64,000 nucleotides of DNA from Acidimicrobiales bacterium (GCA_035547835.1 DASZTW010000008.1:186001-250000), one strand, 5' to 3'. Positions 20,145-28,361 are shown, counted from the stretch's first letter. Numbers and translations are program-made. The notes: generated from the letters alone by a model not told the origin.

Positions 20145-20939
20145 TCAGCCGAGCTCGCGCGATCGAGCAGTTGCGGCGGCCACGGCGTCGAGGAAGGCGG
20201 CTCGCACGCCGGCGCGCTCGAGCTCGCGCAGACCCGCTGCGGTGGTGCCGCCCGGTGAAGTGACCGCGGCGCGCAGCTCTGCGGGGGCATCGCCCACTTC
20301 GCTGAGCAGGCGTGCCGAGCCGAGCAGCAGCTGGATCGTCAGGTCGATCGCGGTGGTCCGGCTGAGGCCCACGAGCACGCCCGCTTCGATCAGCGCCTCG
20401 GCCACCAGGAACACGTAAGCGGGACCCGAGCCGGACAGCCCGGTCACTGCGTCGAGCTGCGGCTCGGGCACTTCGATCACGGTGCCGACGGCTTCGAGGA
20501 TCCCGGTCGCCCACGCGAGGTCGTCGACGCTGGCCGTGGTCCCCGCGCTGATGCCGGCTGCGCCAGCCCCGACGAGCGAGGGCGTGTTCGGCACGGCGCG
20601 AACGACGGCGGTACCCGCGGGCAGGTGCGATTCGAGCACGGTGAGCGTGATGCCGGCGGCGATCGACAACACCCGCTTGGGTGTCGTGGCGCCGAGGCCG
20701 CTGAGCTGGTCGGCGACGCCTGCGACGTGCTGCGGCTTCACGGCGATCACCACGCCGTCGGCAGCGACGGGTTCTGCACTGGTGGCGAGGCCGGGGAACC
20801 GGTCGGCGAGCGCCTCGCGGCGGTGCGGGTCGGTCTCGGAGACGGCGAGTTGCTCGGCTGGAGCCCAGCCGGCCTGGATCAGTCCACCGAGGAGGGCTTC
20901 GCCCATCCTCCCGCCACCCACGATCAGCAGCCGCGTCAT
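20145..20939 (-). CDS. proC: Pyrroline-5-carboxylate reductase
   Basis: NAD(P)H reduction of P5C to proline. 264 residues. The Rossmann motif LLIVGGGRMGEALLGGL is at the N-terminus, VIAVKPQHV in the nucleotide domain, and the C-terminal GLSGSGPAYVF...EALIEAGV...TSPGGTTAAGL is the ProC signature. The start at 20939 lies seven bases after a minus-strand TAGGGT (20947-20952), so the transcript is probably leaderless; an upstream in-frame codon at 20948 would fall within that -10. Convergent with mshA. Confidence 0.93.
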   Translation of the reverse strand: MTRLLIVGGGRMGEALLGGLIQAGWAPAEQLAVSETDPHRREALADRFPGLATSAEPVAADGVVIAVKPQHVAGVADQLSGLGATTPKRVLSIAAGITLTVLESHLPAGTAVVRAVPNTPSLVGAGAAGISAGTTASVDDLAWATGILEAVGTVIEVPEPQLDAVTGLSGSGPAYVFLVAEALIEAGVLVGLSRTTAIDLTIQLLLGSARLLSEVGDAPAELRAAVTSPGGTTAAGLRELERAGVRAAFLDAVAAATARSRELG

Positions 20940-21080
20940 GGGCGCCACCCTACTGATCGCCGGTGCGCCGGCCTTCCGTTCCAGGCGCCTGACCGTGCAC
21001 CGGGGGCACGCTCCGGTGCCCAGGAGCGGGATTGCCGGGCCGCTGCCCCTTCCCCGATGGGCAGCGACCCGGCGTGCTCA

Positions 21081-21134
21081 AGGTACAACAGAGAGTGATA
21101 GAAAAGCAATGGAAATCATTGAAAAGTACAACCC
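21081..21134. other. AT-rich island with inverted and direct repeats
   Basis: A sharply AT-rich patch in an otherwise about 70% GC region, between proC and ybjN. GTACAAC occurs as a direct repeat at both edges (21083-21089, 21126-21132), and CAATG-GAAAT-CATTG (21107-21121) is a perfect 5-bp inverted repeat flanked by GAAAAG on both sides. Could be a regulatory protein site or a promoter for proC; no gene is evident. The rest of the 226-base gap has nothing clear. Confidence 0.6.
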
Positions 21135-21165
21135 GGCTGCGGTGGGCCGGCTGAAGCCCGGTCGG

Positions 21166-21681
21166 CTACGACCGTCGACCGCGGAACACCGAGCCGTAGC
21201 CGATCCGCATGGCAGGGCCGAAGAACTGCTCGACGTAAGCCCACACCGACCCGATCAGCTGATCGAGGCGCGCCTCGTCGACCTCGTCGAACGGCACTTG
21301 GCCGACGAGGTAGATCGCGTCCTCCGGCCCGATCGCGAAGGCCATCGCCTGCAGCCGCGCGTTGCGCCGGAGCAAGTGCTCGTACAGCTCGCCGTGCCGC
21401 TCGATGGGCGCCGGCATGACGTACGTCTCGTGGTGCAGCGATCGTTGGCGGAGCGTCAACCAGATGGTGAACGGTCCCCGCTCGTCGCCGATGAGGCGGG
21501 CGTACCACCGGTGCTCACCCGGATCGCCGCGCTCCACCACGTCGATGACCGGGTTGTCCTCGCGCAGGTCTTGCAGCCATTCGTCGATCTGCCGGTCGAG
21601 TGCGTCGAGCTCCTCGGGTGTGGCCGGGGCGTCGGGCGCGGGCGGGTCCGCTGGGTCGGGCGACTCCCGCAGGTTCGGCAT
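21166..21681 (-). CDS. YbjN-domain protein
   Basis: 171 residues. After a Pro/Asp-rich N-terminus of about 25 residues comes the YbjN fold (a type III secretion chaperone-like alpha/beta domain): WYARLIGDERGPFTIWLTLRQ, YVMPAPIERHGELYEHLLRRN and a C-terminal helix DQLIGSVWAYVEQFFGP. The biochemical role of the family is unknown. Mycobacteria also carry a YbjN gene next to mshA. The ATG at 21681 has TACCAT six bases upstream on the minus strand (21688-21693) and no ribosome-binding site. Confidence 0.8.
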   Translation of the reverse strand: MPNLRESPDPADPPAPDAPATPEELDALDRQIDEWLQDLREDNPVIDVVERGDPGEHRWYARLIGDERGPFTIWLTLRQRSLHHETYVMPAPIERHGELYEHLLRRNARLQAMAFAIGPEDAIYLVGQVPFDEVDEARLDQLIGSVWAYVEQFFGPAMRIGYGSVFRGRRS

Positions 21682-21790
21682 GGGTCGATGGTAGGGGAGG
21701 CCGGCGCGTGCGACCGCGGTGGGCGAGCGACGCCGCCGATGCCATGAGCCTGGTTTGCGCGTCACTCTTGGCGCGCTCTCCAATGGGGCG

Positions 21791-21880
21791 GTGCGACCCG
21801 GAACCACCATCGTGTTGGTCGGCCTGCTGCTGTTGATCTTCGGCGCAGCGTTCATCCAGTTCGTGTTCCTCGCCCGTTGA
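21791..21880 (+). CDS. Tiny single-span membrane peptide
   Basis: A 29-codon ORF, GTG start, MRPGTTIVLVGLLLLIFG then AAFIQFVFLAR. Residues 7-27 form one hydrophobic helix bounded by Arg at each end. TGGGGCG precedes the start by a few bases. Sense and composition look real, but without homologue evidence it remains tentative. It lies 85 bases before the acyl-CoA ligase. Confidence 0.45.
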   Translation: MRPGTTIVLVGLLLLIFGAAFIQFVFLAR

Positions 21881-21965
21881 GGACCTGGCCTCGGGGAGCG
21901 GCGCGGCCTCGGCGCTCTACCATCGAGCCGCCTGCGACCCTCGCCGAGGCAGCCAGGGAGTCGAC

Positions 21966-23459
21966 GTGAACCTCGCATCGATCATCGAGTCGCACCCCGC
22001 CGAATCGCCGGCGCTGGTGAGCCGCGCCGATGTCACCTCCTACGGCCAGCTGCGTGACCAGACCGAGCGACTGCGTGGCGGGCTGGTCGGGCTCGGGATC
22101 CAGCCCGGCGACCGGGTCGCCATCTGCTGTGCCAACAACTGGTACTTCGTGGTGTCGTACCTGGCGGTGGTCGGCATCGGCGCGATCGCGGTGCCCCTCA
22201 ACCCCACCAGCCCCGCGCCCGAACTGCAGCACGAGCTGACCGTGGTCGGTGCCAAGGCCGTGATCGCCGGCCCCTCTGGTCGTCACGGGGTCAGCGGCCT
22301 CGACCGCGCCGCTCTGCCGGAGTTGGAGGCGGTGGTGGCGGCTGCCGGCCACGGGCTCGCCGACGCGGTCGACTTGGAGCAGCTGCTCGCGGCCGGGCCG
22401 GCACCGATCGTCGATCGCGAGCCCGGCGACCTCGCCGCGCTGGTGTTCACCAGTGGCACGGCCGGTCGGCCCAAGGCCGCCATGTTGAGCCACCGCAACC
22501 TGCTGTCGAACATCGCCCAGTTGAACGCCGAGCCGAGCAGGGCGATCCGAGCCGACGAAGTCGTGCTCGTCGTGTTGCCGCTGTTCCACATCTTCGGCCT
22601 CACGGTCGGCATCGGCGCGGCGCTCGCCAACGGCGGATCGGTCGTGCTGGTGGAGCGCTTCGATCCCAGCTCGGCGCTCGAGACCGTCGGGCGGCACGGG
22701 GTCACGATCATCCCCGGCGCACCCGCGATGTGGGCGGCCTGGGCCAACCTGCCCGACGCGTCGCCCGACGCGCTGGCATCGGTGCGGCTCGCGCTCAGCG
22801 GGTCCGACAAGCTTCCGGCCGCCGTGGCAGAGGCCGTCGAAGCCCGGTTCGGCGTCGTGGTCCACGAGGGCTATGGCCTGACCGAGGCCGCGCCGGTGGT
22901 CACGACGTCGGTGGGTGACCAACCCCGCTACGGGTCGATCGGCGTGCCGTTGCCCGGTGTCGAGGTCCGCCTGGTCGACGCCGGCGGCGACGACGCCCTG
23001 ATCGACGATCCCGGCGAGCTGTGGGTCCGCGGACCCAACGTCTTCCAGGGTTACTGGGACGACCCCGAGGCCACCGCCGCAGTGCTCACCGACGACGGGT
23101 GGCTGCGCACCGGCGACCTCGCGGTCGTGTCCGACGACGGGCACCTCACGCTCGTCGACCGGATGAAGGACCTCATCATCGTGTCGGGGTTCAACGTGTA
23201 CCCCGGCGAGGTCGAGGACGTCCTCATCGCCCATCCTGGCGTCGACGCGTGCGCAGTGGTCGGCGTGCCGCATCCCTATTCCGGCGAGTCCGTCAAGGCC
23301 TACGTGGTGGGCGCGCCGGGTGTCGCCCTCGAGGAAGACGACCTGATCGCGTGGTGCGGCCAGCACTTGGCGCGCTACAAGTGCCCGGAGAAGGTCATGT
23401 TCGTGACCGAGCTGCCGAAGGGACTGAGCGGAAAGGTCCTGCGGTCGGCGTTGGACTGA
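21966..23459 (+). CDS. Class I adenylate-forming acyl-CoA ligase
   Basis: Activates a carboxylic acid through an acyl-AMP to an acyl-CoA. 497 residues with the ANL motifs in order: P-loop LVFTSGTAGRPKAAMLSH (about 160-177), YGLTEAAPVV, GELWVRGPNVFQGYW, GWLRTGDLA, DRMKDLIIVSGFNVYP and the C-terminal catalytic lysine in LPKGLSGKVLR. GTG start with CAGGGAG seven bases upstream. Similar to FadD/long-chain and benzoate-type ligases; the substrate cannot be read. No neighbouring beta-oxidation genes. Confidence 0.88.
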   Translation: MNLASIIESHPAESPALVSRADVTSYGQLRDQTERLRGGLVGLGIQPGDRVAICCANNWYFVVSYLAVVGIGAIAVPLNPTSPAPELQHELTVVGAKAVIAGPSGRHGVSGLDRAALPELEAVVAAAGHGLADAVDLEQLLAAGPAPIVDREPGDLAALVFTSGTAGRPKAAMLSHRNLLSNIAQLNAEPSRAIRADEVVLVVLPLFHIFGLTVGIGAALANGGSVVLVERFDPSSALETVGRHGVTIIPGAPAMWAAWANLPDASPDALASVRLALSGSDKLPAAVAEAVEARFGVVVHEGYGLTEAAPVVTTSVGDQPRYGSIGVPLPGVEVRLVDAGGDDALIDDPGELWVRGPNVFQGYWDDPEATAAVLTDDGWLRTGDLAVVSDDGHLTLVDRMKDLIIVSGFNVYPGEVEDVLIAHPGVDACAVVGVPHPYSGESVKAYVVGAPGVALEEDDLIAWCGQHLARYKCPEKVMFVTELPKGLSGKVLRSALD

Positions 23460-23469
23460 GAACCGTCCT

Positions 23470-23499
23470 TTGTGAACAAACGAACGAGCGGGGTATGTT
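23470..23499 (+). promoter_or_regulatory. rex-hem operon promoter with Rex-like half-palindrome
   Basis: TTGTGA (23470-23475) and TATGTT (23494-23499) are spaced by 18 bases. The -35 lies inside TTTGTGAACAAA, which resembles half of the Rex consensus (TTGTGAANNNNTTCACAA) and is itself a near palindrome. The -10 ends nine bases before the rex ATG, so the leader is almost absent. Rex autoregulation is inference. Confidence 0.6.
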
Positions 23500-23508
23500 C
23501 AGAGCACC

Positions 23509-24213
23509 ATGGCGAACCGCCCCCCGCGCCGGATTCCAGAGGCCACCGTCTCCCGCTTGCCGGTGTACCTGCGCAGCCTCGCCGACCTGCAAGACGCCGG
23601 ATCCGCCACCGTGTCGTCGGAGCAGCTCGCTGACTTGGCGGGCGTGAATGCCGCCAAAGTCCGCAAGGACCTTTCGTACCTCGGTAGCTATGGCACCCGC
23701 GGTGTCGGCTACGACGTCGAGCCGCTGATCTTCCACATCAGCCGCGAGCTCGGCCTCACCAAGGACTGGCCGGTTGTCATCGTGGGCGTCGGAAACCTCG
23801 GCCGCGCGCTCGCCGACTTTCGCGGTTTCGCCCAGCGCGGCTTCCCTGTGGTGGCGTTGGTGGACGCCGACCCGGCGAAGGCAGGCAGCCGTGTGCACGG
23901 GATCGAAGTGAGCGGCGTTGCCGAGCTCCCCGACCTGGTGGAGCGGCTGGACGTCGCGATCGGCATCGTGGCCACACCCCCGAATGCGGCACAGGACGTC
24001 ACGAACATGCTGGTCGACGCCGGCGTGCAGGCCATCTTGAACTTCGCCCCCGTCGTGCTGTCGGTGCCCGCCGATGTCAGCTTGCGAAAAGTCGACTTGG
24101 CCCTCGAGCTGCAGGTCCTCAGCTTCTACCAGCAGCGCCGCCAGGGCGGACCGCCCCTGCTCGACGGGGCGTCACCCGGCGTGGGCAGGGGCGAGCTGGC
24201 GCCGAACGCCTGA
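23509..24213 (+). CDS. rex: Redox-sensing transcriptional repressor Rex
   Basis: Senses the NADH/NAD+ ratio and represses respiratory and haem genes. 234 residues: a winged-helix domain (VSRLPVYLRSLADL...AKVRKDLSYLGSYGTRGVGY) and a Rossmann domain with VGVGNLGRAL and the Rex-typical ATPPNAAQ. The C-terminal swapped helix contains LQVLSFYQQR. First gene of rex-precorrin-2 dehydrogenase-hemA-hemC, the same order as in Streptomyces, where Rex regulates haem synthesis. Confidence 0.94.
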   Translation: MANRPPRRIPEATVSRLPVYLRSLADLQDAGSATVSSEQLADLAGVNAAKVRKDLSYLGSYGTRGVGYDVEPLIFHISRELGLTKDWPVVIVGVGNLGRALADFRGFAQRGFPVVALVDADPAKAGSRVHGIEVSGVAELPDLVERLDVAIGIVATPPNAAQDVTNMLVDAGVQAILNFAPVVLSVPADVSLRKVDLALELQVLSFYQQRRQGGPPLLDGASPGVGRGELAPNA

Positions 24214-24214
24214 C

Positions 24215-24853
24215 ATGGGCACGTCCTGGTATCCGGTGAACCTCGACCTTCGTGGTCGCCGGTGCCTGGTCGTCGGCGCCGGAAGCGTCGCGGTCGACAA
24301 GGTCGACGGCCTGCTCGACGCGGGTGCCGAGGTCGTCGTGGTCGCTCCTCGGGCCGTTCCCGCCATCGCCGAACGGGCTGCCGCGGGGGAAGTCGAGCTT
24401 GCCTCGCGCCCCTATGCAGACGCCGACCTCGACGGGGTCTGGTACGTCGTTGCCGCGACCGGCGACCCGGCCGTGAACGCGGCGGTGCGGGCGGCTGCCG
24501 ATGTTCGCCACGTGTTCGTCAACGCCGCCGACGACACGGCGAGCTGCACGGCGATCTTGCCGTCGCGGCTGCGGCGAGGCGACCTGCTGGTCACGTTCTC
24601 GACCGGCGGCACGAGCCCGGCGTTGAGCAAGTGGCTGCGGCGCCAGGCCGAGCAGACGTATGGGCCGGAGTACGAGACGTTGACGACCTTGTTGGGCCGA
24701 GTCCGGCGTGAACGCCAGGCGCGCGGCGCGTCGTCGGACCCCCGAGGTTGGCAACGAGCGCTCGATTCGGGAATCCTTGATCTGGTCCGCCAGGGTCGGA
24801 CCGCTGACGCCAAGGAGTTGCTCGACGCGTGTCTGTCGTCGTCATCGGCTTGA
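24215..24853 (+). CDS. Precorrin-2 dehydrogenase (sirohaem synthase N-domain)
   Basis: 212 residues matching the N-terminal CysG/Met8p NAD domain: YPVNLDLRGRRCLVVGAGSVAVDKVDGLL then VVAPR, FVNAADDTASCTAILPS and FSTGGTSPALSKWLR. Oxidises precorrin-2 to sirohydrochlorin and may insert iron to give sirohaem. The methyltransferase half of CysG is absent here but is present in the hemD fusion at 28374, so together they cover uroporphyrinogen III to sirohaem. ATG two bases after the rex stop; its 3' end overlaps hemA by 25 bases. Confidence 0.88.
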   Translation: MGTSWYPVNLDLRGRRCLVVGAGSVAVDKVDGLLDAGAEVVVVAPRAVPAIAERAAAGEVELASRPYADADLDGVWYVVAATGDPAVNAAVRAAADVRHVFVNAADDTASCTAILPSRLRRGDLLVTFSTGGTSPALSKWLRRQAEQTYGPEYETLTTLLGRVRRERQARGASSDPRGWQRALDSGILDLVRQGRTADAKELLDACLSSSSA

Positions 24854-26199
24854 ACCACCGCACCATGCCGCTCGATCAGTTCGAGCGCATGGCGATCGGT
24901 GAGCCCCAGTTGCCCAAGGCACTGGCGATGGTGCGCGGCACCGATCACGTCGCCGAGACCGTTGTGCTCTCCACGTGCAACCGCACAGAGGTCTATGCCG
25001 TCGCCGAGAAGTTCCACGGTGCGTACTCCGACATCCGCGACTTCCTCGCGCAGATGGCCGATGTCGCCCCGGAGGAGTTCAGCGACCACCTGTATGTCCA
25101 CTACGACGAAGGCGCGGTGCGGCATCTGTTCTCGGTGGTGTGCGGGCTCGATTCGGTGGTGGTGGGCGAGCACGAGATCCTCGGTCAGACCAAAGACGCC
25201 TGGGAGCTCGCGCAGGACGAGTCCGCGGCAGGGCCCGTCCTCAACATGTTGTTCCGGCATGCGGTCGAGACCGGCAAGCGGGCCCGCACCGAGACCAGCA
25301 TCGGACGCCACATCGCATCGGCGTCGCAAGCCGCGGTGGCCATGGCGGCCGAGCGGCTCGGCACCCTCGAAGGTCGGTCGGTGCTGGTGGTGGGCGCCGG
25401 CGAGATGGGCGAAGGCATGGCCGTCACGCTCGCCCGCTCCGGCGTCCGAGAGGTGCTGGTGGCCAACCGCACCCGGGCGCGGGCCGACGCCCTCGCCGAA
25501 CGGGTCGGTGGGCGGGCCGTCGGGCTCGACGCCATCCCCGATGCCGTGCGAAACGTCGACGTGCTGCTCACCTCGACCGGCGCCACCGAGTTGATCGTCG
25601 ACCACGCCGAGTTCGCCCCGCTCGTGCAGGAGCGCGACGACCGGCCGCTGTTGATCGTCGACATCGCCGTGCCGCGCGACGTCGACCGCGCCATCGGCGA
25701 CCTCGCTGGCGTCACGTTGCTCGACATGGATGACCTGCGGCGGTTCGCCGAAGCCGGGATGCGCGCCCGCCGCCGCGAGGTGGTCGACGTTCAGTCGATC
25801 ATCGAGGAGGAACTGGAGCGCTACCGCAGCTCGACCTCGGCCCGTACGGTGTCGCCGCTGATCGCCAAGCTCCACGAAGGCGCCGAATGGATCCGTCGGT
25901 CGGAGCTCGAGCGGTATGCCGCGCGGCTCGAAGGGTTGGATCCCCGCCAGCGCGAATCGGTCGAGGCGCTCACCCGTGGCATCGTCGCGAAGCTCCTCCA
26001 TCAACCCACCGTGGCGTTGAAGGACACGGCCGGGTCGGCCCGTGGCGAACGGCTTGCCGACGCATTGCGCGACGTGTTCGGGTTGCGGGAGGAAGGCGAC
26101 GGGCCCGCCCCGCTCGGGTCCACGCCTCTGTCGGAGCTGGGTGAGGAGATACCGCCCGGGTCCGTCCCGCCGATCGCCGCACCCCCGAACGCCCGTTGA
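24829..26199 (+). CDS. hemA: Glutamyl-tRNA reductase
   Basis: First committed step of C5-pathway tetrapyrrole synthesis: glutamyl-tRNA to glutamate semialdehyde. 456 residues. Catalytic Cys50 in STCNRTEVYA; the HEILGQ loop; the NADPH motif VVGAGEMGEGMA; the C-terminal dimerisation helices. GTG start within the preceding gene; MSVVVIGLNHRT is the conserved N-terminus, so the overlap is real. Pairs functionally with hemL at 37169. The last 40 residues are Pro-rich. Confidence 0.95.
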   Translation: MSVVVIGLNHRTMPLDQFERMAIGEPQLPKALAMVRGTDHVAETVVLSTCNRTEVYAVAEKFHGAYSDIRDFLAQMADVAPEEFSDHLYVHYDEGAVRHLFSVVCGLDSVVVGEHEILGQTKDAWELAQDESAAGPVLNMLFRHAVETGKRARTETSIGRHIASASQAAVAMAAERLGTLEGRSVLVVGAGEMGEGMAVTLARSGVREVLVANRTRARADALAERVGGRAVGLDAIPDAVRNVDVLLTSTGATELIVDHAEFAPLVQERDDRPLLIVDIAVPRDVDRAIGDLAGVTLLDMDDLRRFAEAGMRARRREVVDVQSIIEEELERYRSSTSARTVSPLIAKLHEGAEWIRRSELERYAARLEGLDPRQRESVEALTRGIVAKLLHQPTVALKDTAGSARGERLADALRDVFGLREEGDGPAPLGSTPLSELGEEIPPGSVPPIAAPPNAR

Positions 26200-27116
26200 T
26201 CACTTCCGCCGCCGCGGGCGCCGTTCGCATCGCGACCCGGGGGAGCGAGCTGGCCCGCTGGCAGGCCGACCACGTGGGCTCCCTGTTGGCGACCGCGCAC
26301 CCCGGGCTCTCGGTGGAGCTCGTGCCCGTGCAGACCACCGGCGACCGCCGGCTCGACGTCCCGATCTGGGAGCTGGGCGGCAAAGGGGTGTTTGCCAAGG
26401 AAGTCCAGGCCGCGGTGTTGGACGGCCGTGCCGATCTGGCCGTCCACTCCGGCAAGGACCTCCCGTCGATCGCCGTCGACGGGTTGGTGCTGGCCGCAGT
26501 CCCCGAACGCGGCGACGCCCGCGACGCGCTGGTCGGCAGCACACTCGACGCGCTCCCGTCTGGCGCACGTATCGGCACGGGATCGGTCCGCCGTCGGGCC
26601 CAGCTGGCGCACCTTCGGCCCGACCTCACGTTCGGCGAGCTGCGGGGCAACATGGCCACCCGGTTGGCCAAGGCAGCCGACTTCGACGCCATCGTCGTGG
26701 CCGCCGTGGCGTTCGAGCGCCTGGGCCTCGACGAACACCTCACCGAGGTGCTCGACCCGCGCCTGCTGTTGCCGCAAGTGGCGCAAGGCGCGCTGGCTGT
26801 CGAGTGTCGCGAGGACGACGACGCGACCCGCACGCTCCTCGCAGCGATCGAACACGCGGGCTCGCGACGGCGCGTCGACGCCGAGCGAGGGTTCCTGGCC
26901 GAGCTCGGCGGCGACTGCAACCTCCCTGCCGGCGCGCACGCCGTCGGAGGGGCCAATGGTTCGCTACGGCTCGACGCCCTGATCGCGTCGCTCGACGGCC
27001 ACGTGGTGCTACGTGACGTCGCCGACCTCGGCAGCGGCGAGACGCCCGCCGAGCTCGGTCACCGACTCGCCCGCCGCCTGCGCGACGAGACGGGCGCCGC
27101 GGCCCTCCTCCCCTGA
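26196..27116 (+). CDS. hemC: Porphobilinogen deaminase (hydroxymethylbilane synthase)
   Basis: Polymerises four porphobilinogens. 306 residues: RIATRGSELARWQ at the N-terminus, VHSGKDLPS, GTGSVRRRAQL, LRGNMATRL and the dipyrromethane-binding Cys in LGGDCNLPAGAH. The start is a TTG that overlaps the hemA stop (TTGA), an uncommon start codon but the only one giving the complete N-terminus. End of the rex-hem operon; a strong hairpin follows. Confidence 0.94.
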   Translation: MITSAAAGAVRIATRGSELARWQADHVGSLLATAHPGLSVELVPVQTTGDRRLDVPIWELGGKGVFAKEVQAAVLDGRADLAVHSGKDLPSIAVDGLVLAAVPERGDARDALVGSTLDALPSGARIGTGSVRRRAQLAHLRPDLTFGELRGNMATRLAKAADFDAIVVAAVAFERLGLDEHLTEVLDPRLLLPQVAQGALAVECREDDDATRTLLAAIEHAGSRRRVDAERGFLAELGGDCNLPAGAHAVGGANGSLRLDALIASLDGHVVLRDVADLGSGETPAELGHRLARRLRDETGAAALLP

Positions 27117-27137
27117 TCGTGTCCCCATCGACCCTGC

Positions 27138-27178
27138 TGTGAGCACTTGGCCACCTCCACGGTGGTCAAGTGCTCACA
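27138..27178. terminator. Strong hairpin between convergent genes
   Basis: An 18-bp stem with one G-T pair and a 5-base loop: TGTGAGCACTTG pairs with CAAGTGCTCACA, extended by GCCACC/GGTGGT. It follows hemC by 21 bases and its right arm contains the stop codon of the opposing gene at 27174. There is no U-run on either strand. Probably a bidirectional terminator or mRNA-stabilising hairpin. Confidence 0.75.
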
Positions 27179-28166
27179 CCTCGGGGGGGTTCGGGGGTTC
27201 GGGGGGTTCGGGGGGTTCGGGGGGTTCGGAAGGTTCGGGGGCGAGTTGGGCGAGGACGTCGAGGAGGGCCTCGGACGGGGTGACGTGGACCGTGACCCCG
27301 TCGAAGCTGGTGGGGACGTGTTCCACCTCGCCGGGCCGCCACCAGAACAGGTCGGGGCTGAGCGACGCCGGACCGAGCTCGTGGTGGTGGCGCGCTTCGA
27401 GCGCCATCGTGCCGACAGCCCGGTTGGCCGACGCGTCGTGCAGCGGGTGGATCAGCACCAGGTTCTCGGTCGGGACGGCCAGCAGCGCCCCGTCGGCGCC
27501 GACGGGTGCGAAGCGGTCAGGCCACAGGGCATGGCACGAGGCGAACGGCGAGTCCGAGGTGACCGTCACGACCGAGAGCTCGGCGTCGAACTCGGCGCGG
27601 CCGACGTCGGGCTCGTCGAGGGCGGCGACGTTGGCCAGCGCGCGGGCGAACAAGTCGTCGACCGGACCCAGCTCGGCCACCCGGGCCGCCGGGACGGTCG
27701 CGAGCGAAGCGTCGAGCTCGAGTAACAGGACCGCGCTGAGGCCGGGGAACGCGTCGGTGCGGACGAGGGCGGGTGCGCCGGCGAGGTCGTCGTCGCGGAT
27801 GATGCGGACGCGCAGCGCGGCGCGGGCGTCGTCGGGTCGGTCGAGCAGCGCGTCGGCGGCTGCCGGCGCGTCGAGGACGGCGGCGAACCAGGCCTCGACG
27901 ATCTCGTCGACGTCGAGCGGGCCCTCGCCGTGCTCGGCGACCGCCCGTGCCAAGTCGGCCAAATCGACCACGTCGGCCTCGGGGCCGTTGCTGGTCACCG
28001 TCAGGCGGCCGGCATCCGCGTCGAAGTCGAGTTGCGGACCATCGCCGGCGCGGCGGGCATCGAGCTCCTGCTGCAGGGCCTGGTCGAGCGCTCGGCGTTG
28101 GTTGGCGCTCAGGAAGTGGCCCCAACCAGGGCCAGGCGCAGACGGATCCGGCGGAGCGTCGGGCAT
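27174..28166 (-). CDS. Hypothetical acidic protein with Pro-Glu repeat tail
   Basis: 330 residues, cytoplasmic, unrecognised. N-terminal FLSANQRRALDQALQQELDARR; a large alpha/beta middle region rich in Asp, Ala and Leu; the last 20 residues are an Glu-Pro-Pro repeat produced by a 9-bp DNA repeat. Real coding is supported by strongly biased third positions and a promoter: TACGCT on the minus strand (28174-28179) seven bases before the ATG. It lies alone between hemC and hemD, where some actinobacteria have unrelated genes. Confidence 0.7.
   Translation of the reverse strand: MPDAPPDPSAPGPGWGHFLSANQRRALDQALQQELDARRAGDGPQLDFDADAGRLTVTSNGPEADVVDLADLARAVAEHGEGPLDVDEIVEAWFAAVLDAPAAADALLDRPDDARAALRVRIIRDDDLAGAPALVRTDAFPGLSAVLLLELDASLATVPAARVAELGPVDDLFARALANVAALDEPDVGRAEFDAELSVVTVTSDSPFASCHALWPDRFAPVGADGALLAVPTENLVLIHPLHDASANRAVGTMALEARHHHELGPASLSPDLFWWRPGEVEHVPTSFDGVTVHVTPSEALLDVLAQLAPEPSEPPEPPEPPEPPNPPEV
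27183..27238. repeat. Tandem 9-bp repeat (GGTTCGGGG type)
   Basis: About five or six copies of a G-rich nonamer; being a multiple of three, it keeps frame and encodes the E-P-P tail of the minus-strand protein. Such runs are length-variable by slippage. Confidence 0.75.
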
Positions 28167-28248
28167 CGCGTCGAGCGTAGTGGCGGCCTCGCCGGCCTCG
28201 ACGGGCTCGAGGCCCGGCTCCGGTAGGACGCGCGTCGCGGGCGATCGC

Positions 28249-28285
28249 CGTGGACCGCATCCCCCGTGGACCGCATCCCCCGTGG
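28249..28285. repeat. Tandem 16-bp repeat
   Basis: CGTGGACCGCATCCCC twice in direct succession plus a partial third copy (CGTGG), in the 207-base divergent gap between the hypothetical gene and hemD, upstream of the hemD promoter. Confidence 0.8.
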
Positions 28286-28361
28286 GCCCAGCCTTGGCAC
28301 CACCGGTTCCGGATGGGCTGGACGGGCGGATTCGCACGCGAGGCCAGATCTCGCGGGGCCG

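Noticed and set aside
21081-21134. AT-rich island as an insertion-sequence scar or attachment site
   Set aside because: No flanking mobile genes, no target duplication other than the 7-bp GTACAAC, which is too short to be convincing.
21115-21175. Continuation of a plus-strand ORF from the ATG in the AT-rich island
   Set aside because: Beyond about 15 codons it is antisense to ybjN and has shadow composition.
27183-27238. G-rich repeats as a CRISPR array
   Set aside because: The unit is 9 bp with no spacers and lies inside a coding frame.
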